From Methanomassiliicoccales archaeon (GTDB lineage Archaea; Thermoplasmatota; Thermoplasmata; Sysuiplasmatales; Sysuiplasmataceae): 8,476 nucleotides of DNA. A program made the position numbers and the translations under genes. Below are positions 1-5,208 of the stretch, piece after piece (the stretch's first letter is position 1; each line of letters opens with the position of its first letter). The notes under the pieces were generated by a model, which was given only the letters and a program-made list of their open reading frames with translations, was not told the origin of the DNA and made no database searches. The stretch covers positions 1 through 8,476 of the forward strand of contig DAHXLZ010000115.1 in NCBI GenBank assembly GCA_027365715.1, written 5' to 3'.

Positions 1-13
1 TCCCTTCTGCCAT
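1..13 (-). CDS. Start of a leftward gene cut by the window edge (4 codons)
   Basis: On the minus strand an ATG lies at 13-11 and is followed by GCA GAA GGG (Met-Ala-Glu-Gly) before the window ends. A GGAG Shine-Dalgarno core sits at 26-23, about 9 bases before the ATG, and an AT-rich stretch around 49-66 could hold its promoter. Four codons cannot identify a product. The call rests only on the start codon plus ribosome binding site, and on the lack of any convincing rightward frame here. It would make the first rightward cluster a divergent neighbour. Confidence 0.3.
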
Positions 14-78
14 CCTGTTACTCTCCGTTTTATGATGTGACTGGTTGTGGTTGTGTATCATACATACATTCTGCACCC

Positions 79-219
79 GTTAATTAATATTTGCCGGTTT
101 CACCGCCTGGCGGCCGACCTGTGCCGGGGCAGCCAGTCCAGAATGCCGTTCAGAGAGCAGAAAGCACGAAAGATTGAAGTTAAGGGAATGTTTGGAACCG
201 GACGGTAAAAGGTGCTCAA
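79..219 (+). promoter_or_regulatory. Possible promoter and GC-rich folded leader before the first gene cluster
   Basis: A TATA-like stretch, TTAATTAATATTT, lies at about 80-92. It is followed by GC-rich DNA with nested inverted repeats: CCGCC/GGCGG at 103-107 and 109-113, and alternatively CTGGC at 107-111 with GCCAG at 132-136 enclosing GGC/GCC. If the box is used, the transcript would start near 115 and leave a leader of about 100 bases before the TTG start at 220. I could not match this to a known RNA family. It may be an untranslated leader, a small RNA, or nothing. Confidence 0.25.
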
Positions 220-774
220 TTGAAAGCGCTCATAATCACTGGAATGGCAGGGGCGGGAAAGACCGAATTTGCCAATTATTGTACATCGCTCGGAATACCT
301 GTTGTACAGATGGGTGATTTCGTGAGAGAAAGGGTGCGGCAGCTCGGACTTGCGCTCAATGGCCAGTCGCTAGCCAGGATCGCGAGCGCAGAGAGGCTGA
401 AATTCGGCAACGAGATTTGGGCAATGCGGACCGCCAGAAGCGTAAGCTCGGGTAAGCATAACACAGTGATAGATGGAACACGGAGTGAGGCCGAGGTTGC
501 ATACTTTCGCCACTTTTTTGGAGCAGACGCGACAGTGGTGACCGTATATGCATCATCTGTAACAAGATACAGAAGGCTGAAGTCCCGCGCGAGGGAGGAT
601 GTTCCGCTCAGTCATGGCGAATTCGAAGAAAGAGACAGAAGGGAGCTTGGATGGGGGCTTGGAAATGCAATAGCTCTCTCCGACAGAATCGTGGGAAACG
701 AAGGCACAATGGATGAATTCCGAAAGAGCGCTGGTATTCTGCTCTCAGAACTTGGCTTCACCGGATTGAAGTGA
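220..774 (+). CDS. UPF0200-type P-loop nucleotide kinase (dephospho-CoA kinase-like)
   Basis: This 184-residue protein has a Walker A loop GMAGAGKT at residues 8-15 right after the first beta strand, as in small nucleotide kinases. It then shows MGDFVRE near 31-37, VIDGTRSEAEV near 83-93, and a C-terminal block with RDRRELGWG near 138-146 and SDRIVGN near 154-160. This order and spacing match the archaeal UPF0200 family, annotated as dephospho-CoA-kinase-like or AAA-type ATPase. The true substrate of that family is not firmly known, so only ATP-dependent phosphotransfer or NTP binding is inferred. The start is a TTG preceded by AAAGGTG about 5 bases upstream. It is the first gene of a tight rightward cluster, 9 bases before the next gene. 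The protein is cytosolic, with no membrane segment. Confidence 0.8.
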   Translation: MKALIITGMAGAGKTEFANYCTSLGIPVVQMGDFVRERVRQLGLALNGQSLARIASAERLKFGNEIWAMRTARSVSSGKHNTVIDGTRSEAEVAYFRHFFGADATVVTVYASSVTRYRRLKSRAREDVPLSHGEFEERDRRELGWGLGNAIALSDRIVGNEGTMDEFRKSAGILLSELGFTGLK

Positions 775-783
775 GGTGCAGCA

Positions 784-1101
784 TTGTCTGTTCTGAAACT
801 TGGTACAGTCAGACCCTGCACAGGTGACTCATTCGTAGTCTATCCCGCGCAGATATATGTGCTTCCGCTCAGGGAGTGTGCAAGAGCACTGAAACGGCAT
901 GGTTTCACTGTCAGGCAGGAAGGAGCAATGGTGGTGGTACAGCAGAGGGATGTTTCATTTACGCTGTATAGAACTGGCCGGTTGCTGGTATTGCCCTGCA
1001 GGACAGAGGAAGAGGCTGTCAAAAGGGCGAGAGAAGTTTTCGGTGTTCTGGAGAGCGATCCTGCAATATCGCGGGCCATAGACTCCGCAGAGATAATTTG
1101 A
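784..1101 (+). CDS. Small 105-residue archaeal protein, possible TBP-half-like fold
   Basis: I do not recognise this gene with certainty. The TTG start is supported by GAGGTG at 773-778, which overlaps the stop of the kinase gene, so the two are probably co-translated. The protein alternates likely beta strands (around 17-26, 48-52, 57-62 and 67-71) with two helices (around 29-39 and 74-88). The segment with SFTLYRTGRLLVL at 58-70 followed by TEEEAVKRAREVF at 74-86 resembles the strand-helix end of a TATA-binding-protein repeat, where a 'SGK-V-TG-KSEEEA' pattern occurs. A single copy would make only half a TBP saddle, so it could dimerise or bind something else. The TBP link is an inference from pattern, not a database match. 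There is no signal peptide or membrane helix. Confidence 0.75.
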   Translation: MSVLKLGTVRPCTGDSFVVYPAQIYVLPLRECARALKRHGFTVRQEGAMVVVQQRDVSFTLYRTGRLLVLPCRTEEEAVKRAREVFGVLESDPAISRAIDSAEII

Positions 1102-1125
1102 AATACAGAGCTAAACTGATTCAGG

Positions 1126-1872
1126 ATGCTTTATATGCTCGCATCCGCAGACAGCATCGCGATTTCACTCATACTGAGCCTCGCCCTGAGCTACCTTGCT
1201 TTCAGGCAGGGAATGCTTACAGCCAGAGGCTCAGTTGCCGCCTTTGCCGTCAGTGCCACGATAGGTGTTTTTGGCAGCCTGTCCTGGTTACTGATAATTC
1301 TCACCTTTGTCCTTGCAGCCTTCCTGACCACCAGATTCAAAATTCTGGAAAAGGCGGGAAGAGGGCTCCAGGAGGGAAAGAAAGGGGAAAGGGGATCAAT
1401 TAATGTTATTGCCAATAGCCTGCCGGCAGTTGTCATTTCAATCGCAGGCTTCCTCTTTGGAAGGTCGATGCCGCACCCGTATTTTGCCATCATATTCATA
1501 ACTTCGATAAGCGCGGCTGCATCCGACACGCTTGCAAGCGAGATCGGGGTAATTGACAGCAACACAAGGCTGATTACAAATCTGAAACCAGTTACTACAG
1601 GTACAGACGGTGGTGTTTCGATCACGGGCATGCTCGCTGCGCTGGGAGGAGCGCTATTCATATCACTCACGGGATTCCTGCTGACAGGCTGGCTGGGAGC
1701 GCCAATACCAGCATGGTCGGTGCTGCTTATTGCATTTCTTGGTTTCATGGGTTCAAACATTGACAGCTTTTTTGGTGCAACGCTCGAAAGGAGAGGGATT
1801 ATCGGTAAGCAGATCAACAATGTTGCTTCGATTGCCATAGTTTCACTTATTGCCGCCCTGATTCTGCTGTGA
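1126..1872 (+). CDS. DUF92 / TMEM19-family integral membrane protein
   Basis: A 248-residue, very hydrophobic protein with about six to seven membrane segments, roughly at 9-27, 34-68 (probably two), 97-112, 117-137, 166-190, 196-216 and 231-248. Family signatures are present in order: AAASDTLASEIG at 130-141, TTGTDGGVSITG at 157-168, and GFMGSNIDSFFGATLERRG at 206-224. These mark the DUF92 family, which includes plant VTE6 (phytyl-phosphate kinase, CTP-dependent) and animal TMEM19. The acidic Ser-Asp and Asp-Ser motifs may form the active site of a lipid-phosphate kinase acting on isoprenoid phosphates, but function in archaea is inferred. An alternative start is the ATG at 1135, which has AGGA 8 bases upstream at 1123-1126 and is arguably better than 1126. 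It follows the 105-residue gene by about 24-33 bases, as in an operon. Confidence 0.85.
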   Translation: MLYMLASADSIAISLILSLALSYLAFRQGMLTARGSVAAFAVSATIGVFGSLSWLLIILTFVLAAFLTTRFKILEKAGRGLQEGKKGERGSINVIANSLPAVVISIAGFLFGRSMPHPYFAIIFITSISAAASDTLASEIGVIDSNTRLITNLKPVTTGTDGGVSITGMLAALGGALFISLTGFLLTGWLGAPIPAWSVLLIAFLGFMGSNIDSFFGATLERRGIIGKQINNVASIAIVSLIAALILL

Positions 1873-1873
1873 G

Positions 1874-1911
1874 ATGCGGCCGCATGGCAGAAACTCAGAG
1901 CGGAAATTCCG
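1874..1911. repeat. Two short perfect palindromes between the DUF92 gene and the 5S promoter
   Basis: One base after the DUF92 stop codon comes the 12-base perfect palindrome ATGCGGCCGCAT (1874-1885). A second inverted repeat, CGGAA-A-TTCCG, lies at 1901-1911. Both end just before the TATA-like box of the 5S gene. They could fold in the mRNA, end transcription of the upstream cluster, or bind a protein near the 5S promoter. No T-run follows either one, so an intrinsic terminator is not well supported. Confidence 0.35.
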
Positions 1912-1919
1912 TGGAAAGG

Positions 1920-1930
1920 CATAAATATGG
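1920..1930 (+). promoter_or_regulatory. TATA-like box of the 5S rRNA gene
   Basis: CATAAATATGG at 1920-1930 is an A/T element centred about 30 bases before the likely 5' end of the 5S rRNA (about 1956), the distance expected for an archaeal TATA box. The AT-rich run that follows at 1931-1940 is too close to the RNA start to be the box itself. Confidence 0.5.
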
Positions 1931-1955
1931 AATTAATTTAAGGTTTGACAGGAAT

Positions 1956-2091
1956 GGTACGACGGCCATAGTGGTGGGGCTACACCTGGTCTCGTCCGAT
2001 CCCAGAAGTTAAGCCCACCTACGTTCCCTGTGGTACTGTTGTGCGCGAGCCAACGGGAAGCTTGGCCCCCGCAAGGGGTTATGCATCATAG
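1956..2091 (+). rRNA. 5S ribosomal RNA
   Basis: Conserved 5S elements appear in the right order: GGCCATAG at 1964-1971, helix II strand GGTGGG paired with CCCACC, the signature GAAGTTAAGCCC near 2005-2015, GTACTG at 2033-2038, TGCGCGAG at 2042-2049 and the loop E element GGGAA at 2055-2059. CTGTTG (2036-2041) pairs with CAACGG (2051-2056) to give the terminal helix. The outer helix is imperfect: UACGA (1958-1962) can pair with UCAUA (2086-2090) around a C-A mismatch, but another register (GUACGAC with GUUAUGC, 2078-2084) is also possible, so both ends are uncertain by several bases. Between loop E and the closing strand of helix IV there seem to be about 10 extra bases (2060-2069), making the RNA a little long. 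No 16S or 23S gene lies nearby; the gene has its own promoter. Confidence 0.92.
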
Positions 2092-2097
2092 GGCCCA

Positions 2098-2146
2098 GGC
2101 AAATTAGTTGAGATCCTTCGGGAAATCGATGAAGTTTGCCGTTTTA
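2098..2146 (+). terminator. Long UUCG-capped hairpin followed by a T-run, downstream of 5S
   Basis: GGCAAATT at 2098-2105 pairs with AGTTTGCC at 2133-2140 (8 bp including one U-G). Inside, TTGA (2108-2111) pairs with TCGA (2126-2129), and a TCC/GGA stem (2114-2116 with 2121-2123) is capped by a UUCG tetraloop closed by C-G. GTTTT follows immediately. This starts a few bases after the 5S 3' end and may end its transcription or protect or process the RNA. Archaeal terminators often need only a T-run, so the hairpin itself may have another role. Confidence 0.4.
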
Positions 2147-2216
2147 AAGGCCTTATGCTCATAGAGCGCTGTCGGCCATTCCATAACGATTATTGCCCAT
2201 GAGAATCGACAGGCAA

Positions 2217-2226
2217 GCTTTATTTC
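2217..2226 (+). promoter_or_regulatory. TATA-like box before the zinc-ribbon membrane protein gene
   Basis: GCTTTATTTC at 2217-2226 would place the transcript start near 2248. That leaves a leader of about 15 bases containing GGGTG (2250-2254), about 8 bases before the TTG start at 2263. The spacing of box, leader and start codon agrees with an archaeal promoter. The rest of the 2147-2262 gap shows only the short palindrome AAGGCCTT at 2147-2154. Confidence 0.4.
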
Positions 2227-2262
2227 AGCCGCTATCTTTTTGGTGAGACGGGTGCAGGACTA

Positions 2263-3117
2263 TTGGTCTTCAATACTGAGACGTCGTTTCTTGTCGCGCT
2301 TCTCATAGCCGTAGTGGTGTTCATCGGCTACCTTGAATGGAGCAGTGCAAAAGGAAGGCTGATGAAGAAGAGGAAAGTGAAAGTCGCCGCATCGCTTGTC
2401 AGGGATGAGGCATATAATGCCTCGGTCACCTCAAGAGCAATATTAAGAAATCTGAAAACACAGGGATATGATGTTTCAGGCGCCGAACATCTGATAAGAC
2501 AGGCGGACGCTGCACTGGAGCTTGGCAATTTCAGGGCCGCAAAGAATTATGCCGATGAAGCGAAGACTGCCCTCTATGCTGCCAGACAGAAAGGCGTGAT
2601 TTCTTCACCGGCTGAAAAAACTGCCGGGGAAGCCACACTCTCACAGTTTCCGGCGAAAGACAACACAGGAGCTCAGGGAAAGTCGCAGAAGCAGGAACTG
2701 CCCAGGAATTATGCTGAAGCGAGTTTTGCAATTTCCACCCTGAAGGAGGATGCCAGGAAGGCTCAATCCGCCGGTGCTGATGCCTCTGCAGCTGTGGTAA
2801 TGCTGGCACAGGCTGAAGAGGAGTTCAGGCAGGGCAGATATGATGCGGCGCTGAACACTGCACTGAAAGCAAAGAAAGAAGGGAGTCTGTTGCAGGGATC
2901 TTCGCCTGGCGGGCTGGGCATCATGAAAGACACTGCGGAGAAAATTGAGCCAGCTCCAGAAGAGGATGTTTGTCCGTCGTGCGGGGCTGGAATGCGTGAA
3001 GGAGACTCATTCTGCAGAAAGTGCGGAACAGCATTCAACTTCATATGTCCGGACTGCGGCGGGCCGCTTGATGCCGGAGATGTTTACTGCGGGAAGTGCG
3101 GCGCAAGCATGAAATGA
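2263..3117 (+). CDS. Membrane-anchored protein with two helical repeats and a double zinc ribbon
   Basis: This 284-residue protein has an N-terminal membrane helix at about 8-26 followed by the basic stretch KKRKVK, so the bulk should face the cytosol. Two related helical segments follow at about 62-106 and 158-206. Both read roughly as a Lys-rich helix, then G.D.S.A, then a run ending 'G-(N/R)-(F/Y)-(R/D)-A-A', like TPR-type helical hairpins. A low-complexity linker rich in Gly, Ser and Lys separates them. The C-terminus holds two zinc ribbons with CxxC pairs at C237/C240 with C251/C254 and C262/C265 with C276/C279. Such tails are frequent in archaeal proteins of unknown role; metal binding is inferred. 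The start is TTG with GGGTG 8 bases upstream. It lies alone between the 5S gene and the Roadblock gene. A specific function cannot be stated; a scaffold or signalling adaptor at the membrane is plausible. Confidence 0.85.
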   Translation: MVFNTETSFLVALLIAVVVFIGYLEWSSAKGRLMKKRKVKVAASLVRDEAYNASVTSRAILRNLKTQGYDVSGAEHLIRQADAALELGNFRAAKNYADEAKTALYAARQKGVISSPAEKTAGEATLSQFPAKDNTGAQGKSQKQELPRNYAEASFAISTLKEDARKAQSAGADASAAVVMLAQAEEEFRQGRYDAALNTALKAKKEGSLLQGSSPGGLGIMKDTAEKIEPAPEEDVCPSCGAGMREGDSFCRKCGTAFNFICPDCGGPLDAGDVYCGKCGASMK

Positions 3118-3282
3118 CTGGTTCTGTTGCCGGAGTACTGGCTTTAATTTCTGAAATCCTGCCGCGAATGAACTCATGGGCTTTTGGAACCCTTACAGTT
3201 GAATCACAAAATGCGGACGGAAATCGCGCCTTCAAAAAACCAACAATATTTTGCCATTTTTCCTGAGAATTTCACATCCATA
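3118..3282. other. Non-coding gap with T-rich stretch after the zinc-ribbon gene
   Basis: No convincing gene is seen. T-runs at about 3249-3252 and 3257-3261 (ATTTTGCCATTTTTCC) could end transcription from the zinc-ribbon gene, as archaeal RNA polymerase stops at T-tracts. A 32-codon frame from ATG 3168 lacks a ribosome binding site and is not called. Confidence 0.3.
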
Positions 3283-3298
3283 GGAGGAATATTATATC
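3283..3298 (+). promoter_or_regulatory. Likely BRE plus TATA box of the Roadblock gene
   Basis: GGAGGAATATTATATC combines a purine-rich block, as in the archaeal BRE, with the A/T element ATTATATC. It is centred about 26 bases before position 3320, so the transcript would carry a leader of about 20 bases with AAGGAGAAGGG (3324-3334), a good ribosome binding site for the ATG at 3342. AGGAGG (3282-3287) would also be a perfect Shine-Dalgarno site, but no ATG, GTG or TTG follows at the right distance. Confidence 0.5.
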
Positions 3299-3341
3299 CG
3301 AACATCATAATCTAATAAGCCAGAAGGAGAAGGGCCGTGAC

Positions 3342-3731
3342 ATGGTGGATGGCAAGGTTGCAAATAAAAAAGCAGAGGAAAGGACTCTCGACAGAATTGT
3401 TTCCGATACCCAGCTCGTTTCCTGTTCCGTGGTTTCCAAGACCGGCCTTCACGTAGCCGGTGACTCAAGCAACCCTCAGAAGAAAGAGACTTTTGCTGCC
3501 ATGGCAGCCATTGTGTTCAGCGCTGCCGAAGCACTTAAATCGGATGTTAAAGACGGCAGAGTGACAAACATAGTTGTTTCATTTGAAAACAGCAGAATCG
3601 TCTTCGTCCCCATAAATTCAAATTACATACTCGTGGGCATAACAAGGGAGCCGAATGTTGACGAAAAAGCACTGAGATCGATGGATGAAGGTGCGGCCAG
3701 ATTAAGGAGAGAGGCGCCGTGGCTCAACTGA
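3342..3731 (+). CDS. Roadblock/LC7 domain protein
   Basis: A 129-residue protein with the Roadblock/LC7 pattern: an N-terminal helix (about 11-22), strands around 25-31 with VSCSVVSKTGLHVAG at 26-40, a long helix rich in Ala (about 50-66, FAAMAAIVFSAAEAL), then strands around 74-82 (VTNIVVSFEN), 85-91 (RIVFVPI) and 94-101 (NYILVGIT), and a final helix at 107-123. Members of this family, such as MglB and eukaryotic dynein light chain 7, dimerise and regulate small Ras-like GTPases; in archaea many have no known partner. No GTPase gene is in the window. The start ATG follows AAGGAGAAGGG. It ends 4 bases from the end of pyrI on the other strand. Being next to the zinc-ribbon membrane protein suggests, but does not show, a shared role. 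Confidence 0.88.
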   Translation: MVDGKVANKKAEERTLDRIVSDTQLVSCSVVSKTGLHVAGDSSNPQKKETFAAMAAIVFSAAEALKSDVKDGRVTNIVVSFENSRIVFVPINSNYILVGITREPNVDEKALRSMDEGAARLRREAPWLN

Positions 3732-3735
3732 CAAT

Positions 3736-4194
3736 TCAGATGACGTATTCCTCAACCCTGGACTGAACCCTGTCGCAATAGTGGCATTTGAGCGAAAGCG
3801 GTCTTTCTCTGAAAACAGAAAAGATGCTTTCCGCCGGCTCATTGCTGTTCGTTATGCAGTTGGGATTCGCACATCGTACGATTCCCCTCACCAGATCCGG
3901 TATTTTCACCTTTCTCTTTTCTGCGACATTATAATCCCTGATTATGTTTATTGTAGCGCCGGGGGCGATTAGTGCGATCCTGTCGACCTCCTTGGCATAG
4001 AGCTCCCGGTCCTCAATCTTAACTATATCCTTCCATTCCTCCTTCTTGCTGCGAACGTGCATTACAACGCTGATGGTGCTGTTCACATTTTCGCCTGTGA
4101 TTCCGAGTATACGAAGAACGTTCAGCGACATTCCTGTATCAATGTGATCTATGACCGTCCCGTTCCTGATAGGCTGTATCTTCAGCTCTTTCAT
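3736..4194 (-). CDS. pyrI: Aspartate carbamoyltransferase regulatory chain
   Basis: The 152-residue product is the regulatory chain of aspartate carbamoyltransferase, which binds the nucleotide effectors (CTP, ATP and UTP) and the catalytic trimers. Its allosteric domain begins with GTVIDHI at about 12-18 (the Asp-His pair of the effector site), with KDIVKIE at about 55-61 and Lys near 93 matching nucleotide-contact lysines of E. coli PyrI. The zinc domain has C108, C113, C137 and C140, spaced C-x4-C and C-x2-C as in E. coli (109, 114, 138, 141). Length is typical (E. coli 153). The ATG at 4194 is chosen because its ATGA overlaps the pyrB stop and GGGGGT lies just upstream. An in-frame ATG at 4218 would add 8 residues inside pyrB and is unlikely. 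Translation is probably coupled to pyrB. Confidence 0.96.
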   Translation of the reverse strand: MKELKIQPIRNGTVIDHIDTGMSLNVLRILGITGENVNSTISVVMHVRSKKEEWKDIVKIEDRELYAKEVDRIALIAPGATINIIRDYNVAEKRKVKIPDLVRGIVRCANPNCITNSNEPAESIFSVFRERPLSLKCHYCDRVQSRVEEYVI

Positions 4195-5123
4195 GGTTCT
4201 ACCCCCATAAGCATGCACAGTATTGCCATCCTCACCGGTATCCCGCCGGCTGCCTGCCTGAAATAGAGAGAATGTTCGGTTGCATCGACTTCCGGTGCTA
4301 TCTCATTCAGGCGCGGCAACGGGTGCATTACCGACATTGTGGACTTGGCGTGGGCAAGAAGCTTCATATCAATCCTGTAGCTGCCGGAAACCTTCACGTA
4401 TTCTGCGGCATCGGGAAAACGCTCCTTCTGTATTCTGGTAACATACAGAATGTCCGCATCCTTGACGGATTCTTCGAGTGAAATACCGGTCCTGGGCTTT
4501 ACTCCGTTCGACTCTATCTGCGTAATGACATCCCTGGTCATCTGAAGAGACTGAGGTGCCACGAGTGTTATGTTTGCACCGAACATTGAAAGCGCCTCGG
4601 CCAGTGAGTGCACAGTGCGACCGAACTTCAGGTCACCAAGGAGGACAACATTCAGCCCTTCGAGCTTTCCTTTTGCCTCCAGCATGGTATACAAATCGAG
4701 TATTGTCTGGGTTGGATGCTGCCCTGCTCCGTCCCCCGCGTTGATGACCGGTTTGGAACTGAGGTCTGCTGCGAGTCTTGCCGCGCCCTCAAGCGGATGC
4801 CGTATTACGAGCACATCTGCATAAGATTCTGTGACGCGTATGGTATCTGAAAGGCTTTCCCCCTTCTCAACAGAGGTGCCCATTGGAGTGGAGAAACCCA
4901 TCACTGAGCCACCCATCTTCAGCATCGAAGCTTCGAACGACAGTCTTGTCCTCGTTGACGGTTCGTAGAAGAGTGTGCCGAGTATCCTCCCCCTCATCAC
5001 ATCGGTTCGCTTTTCCGCAACGGCATACTGTTTCATCTGGACCGTTTTCTTGAGCACTGAATTTATCTGTTCCTTCGTGAAATCCCTGATCGAAACAAAA
5101 TCTGAGAACTGCAGCTTGGCCAT
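4191..5123 (-). CDS. pyrB: Aspartate carbamoyltransferase catalytic chain
   Basis: This enzyme joins carbamoyl phosphate and aspartate to carbamoyl aspartate in UMP synthesis and forms cytosolic trimers. With the start at 5123 it has 310 residues (E. coli 311). Carbamoyl-phosphate site motif STRT is at 56-59, the loop with KGES at 87-90, HPTQ at 136-139, the aspartate-binding TRIQKERF at about 229-236 and HPLPR at 267-271. All expected catalytic residues appear present. An upstream in-frame ATG at 5141 would add six residues, but the shorter form lines up with the N-terminus of bacterial PyrB (MA...). A TATA-like element at 5157-5164 would also start the transcript near 5134, downstream of that ATG. 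No strong ribosome binding site is seen, so the mRNA may be nearly leaderless. The gene overlaps pyrI by four bases and diverges from arcS. Confidence 0.97.
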   Translation of the reverse strand: MAKLQFSDFVSIRDFTKEQINSVLKKTVQMKQYAVAEKRTDVMRGRILGTLFYEPSTRTRLSFEASMLKMGGSVMGFSTPMGTSVEKGESLSDTIRVTESYADVLVIRHPLEGAARLAADLSSKPVINAGDGAGQHPTQTILDLYTMLEAKGKLEGLNVVLLGDLKFGRTVHSLAEALSMFGANITLVAPQSLQMTRDVITQIESNGVKPRTGISLEESVKDADILYVTRIQKERFPDAAEYVKVSGSYRIDMKLLAHAKSTMSVMHPLPRLNEIAPEVDATEHSLYFRQAAGGIPVRMAILCMLMGVEP

Positions 5124-5151
5124 CCGAACCAACTGCGACATATCTTTGAAG

Positions 5152-5165
5152 TATTAGTTTTTAAC
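5152..5165. promoter_or_regulatory. AT-rich element shared by divergent pyrB and arcS promoters
   Basis: The stretch TATTAGTTTTTAAC at 5152-5165 is the only strong A/T block between the two genes. Read leftward it gives TTAAAAAC, about 26 bases before 5134, just ahead of the pyrB ATG at 5123. Read rightward it gives TTAGTTTTTAA, about 26 bases before 5184, ahead of the arcS ATG at 5209. Both directions therefore fit one element or two overlapping TATA boxes. Assignment is by spacing only. Confidence 0.45.
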
Positions 5166-5208
5166 GAGTGCGTGGATAGGGGTGAAACATGAGGCCGGTG
5201 AGGTTCAG

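Noticed and set aside
1098..1403. A 101-codon plus-strand frame overlapping the stop of the 105-residue gene
   Set aside because: It lies in another frame of the DUF92 gene, with Cys- and Arg-rich composition and no family motif. The DUF92 frame explains the stretch.
1191..1922. A 243-codon open frame on the minus strand opposite the DUF92 gene
   Set aside because: It mirrors a strongly family-like membrane protein, has no recognisable domain and extends towards the 5S promoter. Long antisense frames are expected from the codon bias of the real gene.
1884..2012. A 42-codon frame starting with ATG just after the DUF92 gene
   Set aside because: It runs through the 5S promoter and into the 5S rRNA, so it is very unlikely to be translated.
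2098..2140. A C/D box small RNA
   Set aside because: GAUGA and UUGA elements are present inside the hairpin, but there is no outer C box upstream or CUGA D box downstream at the usual spacing.
3168..3266. A 32-codon frame in the gap before the Roadblock gene
   Set aside because: No ribosome binding site, no promoter and no recognisable motif.
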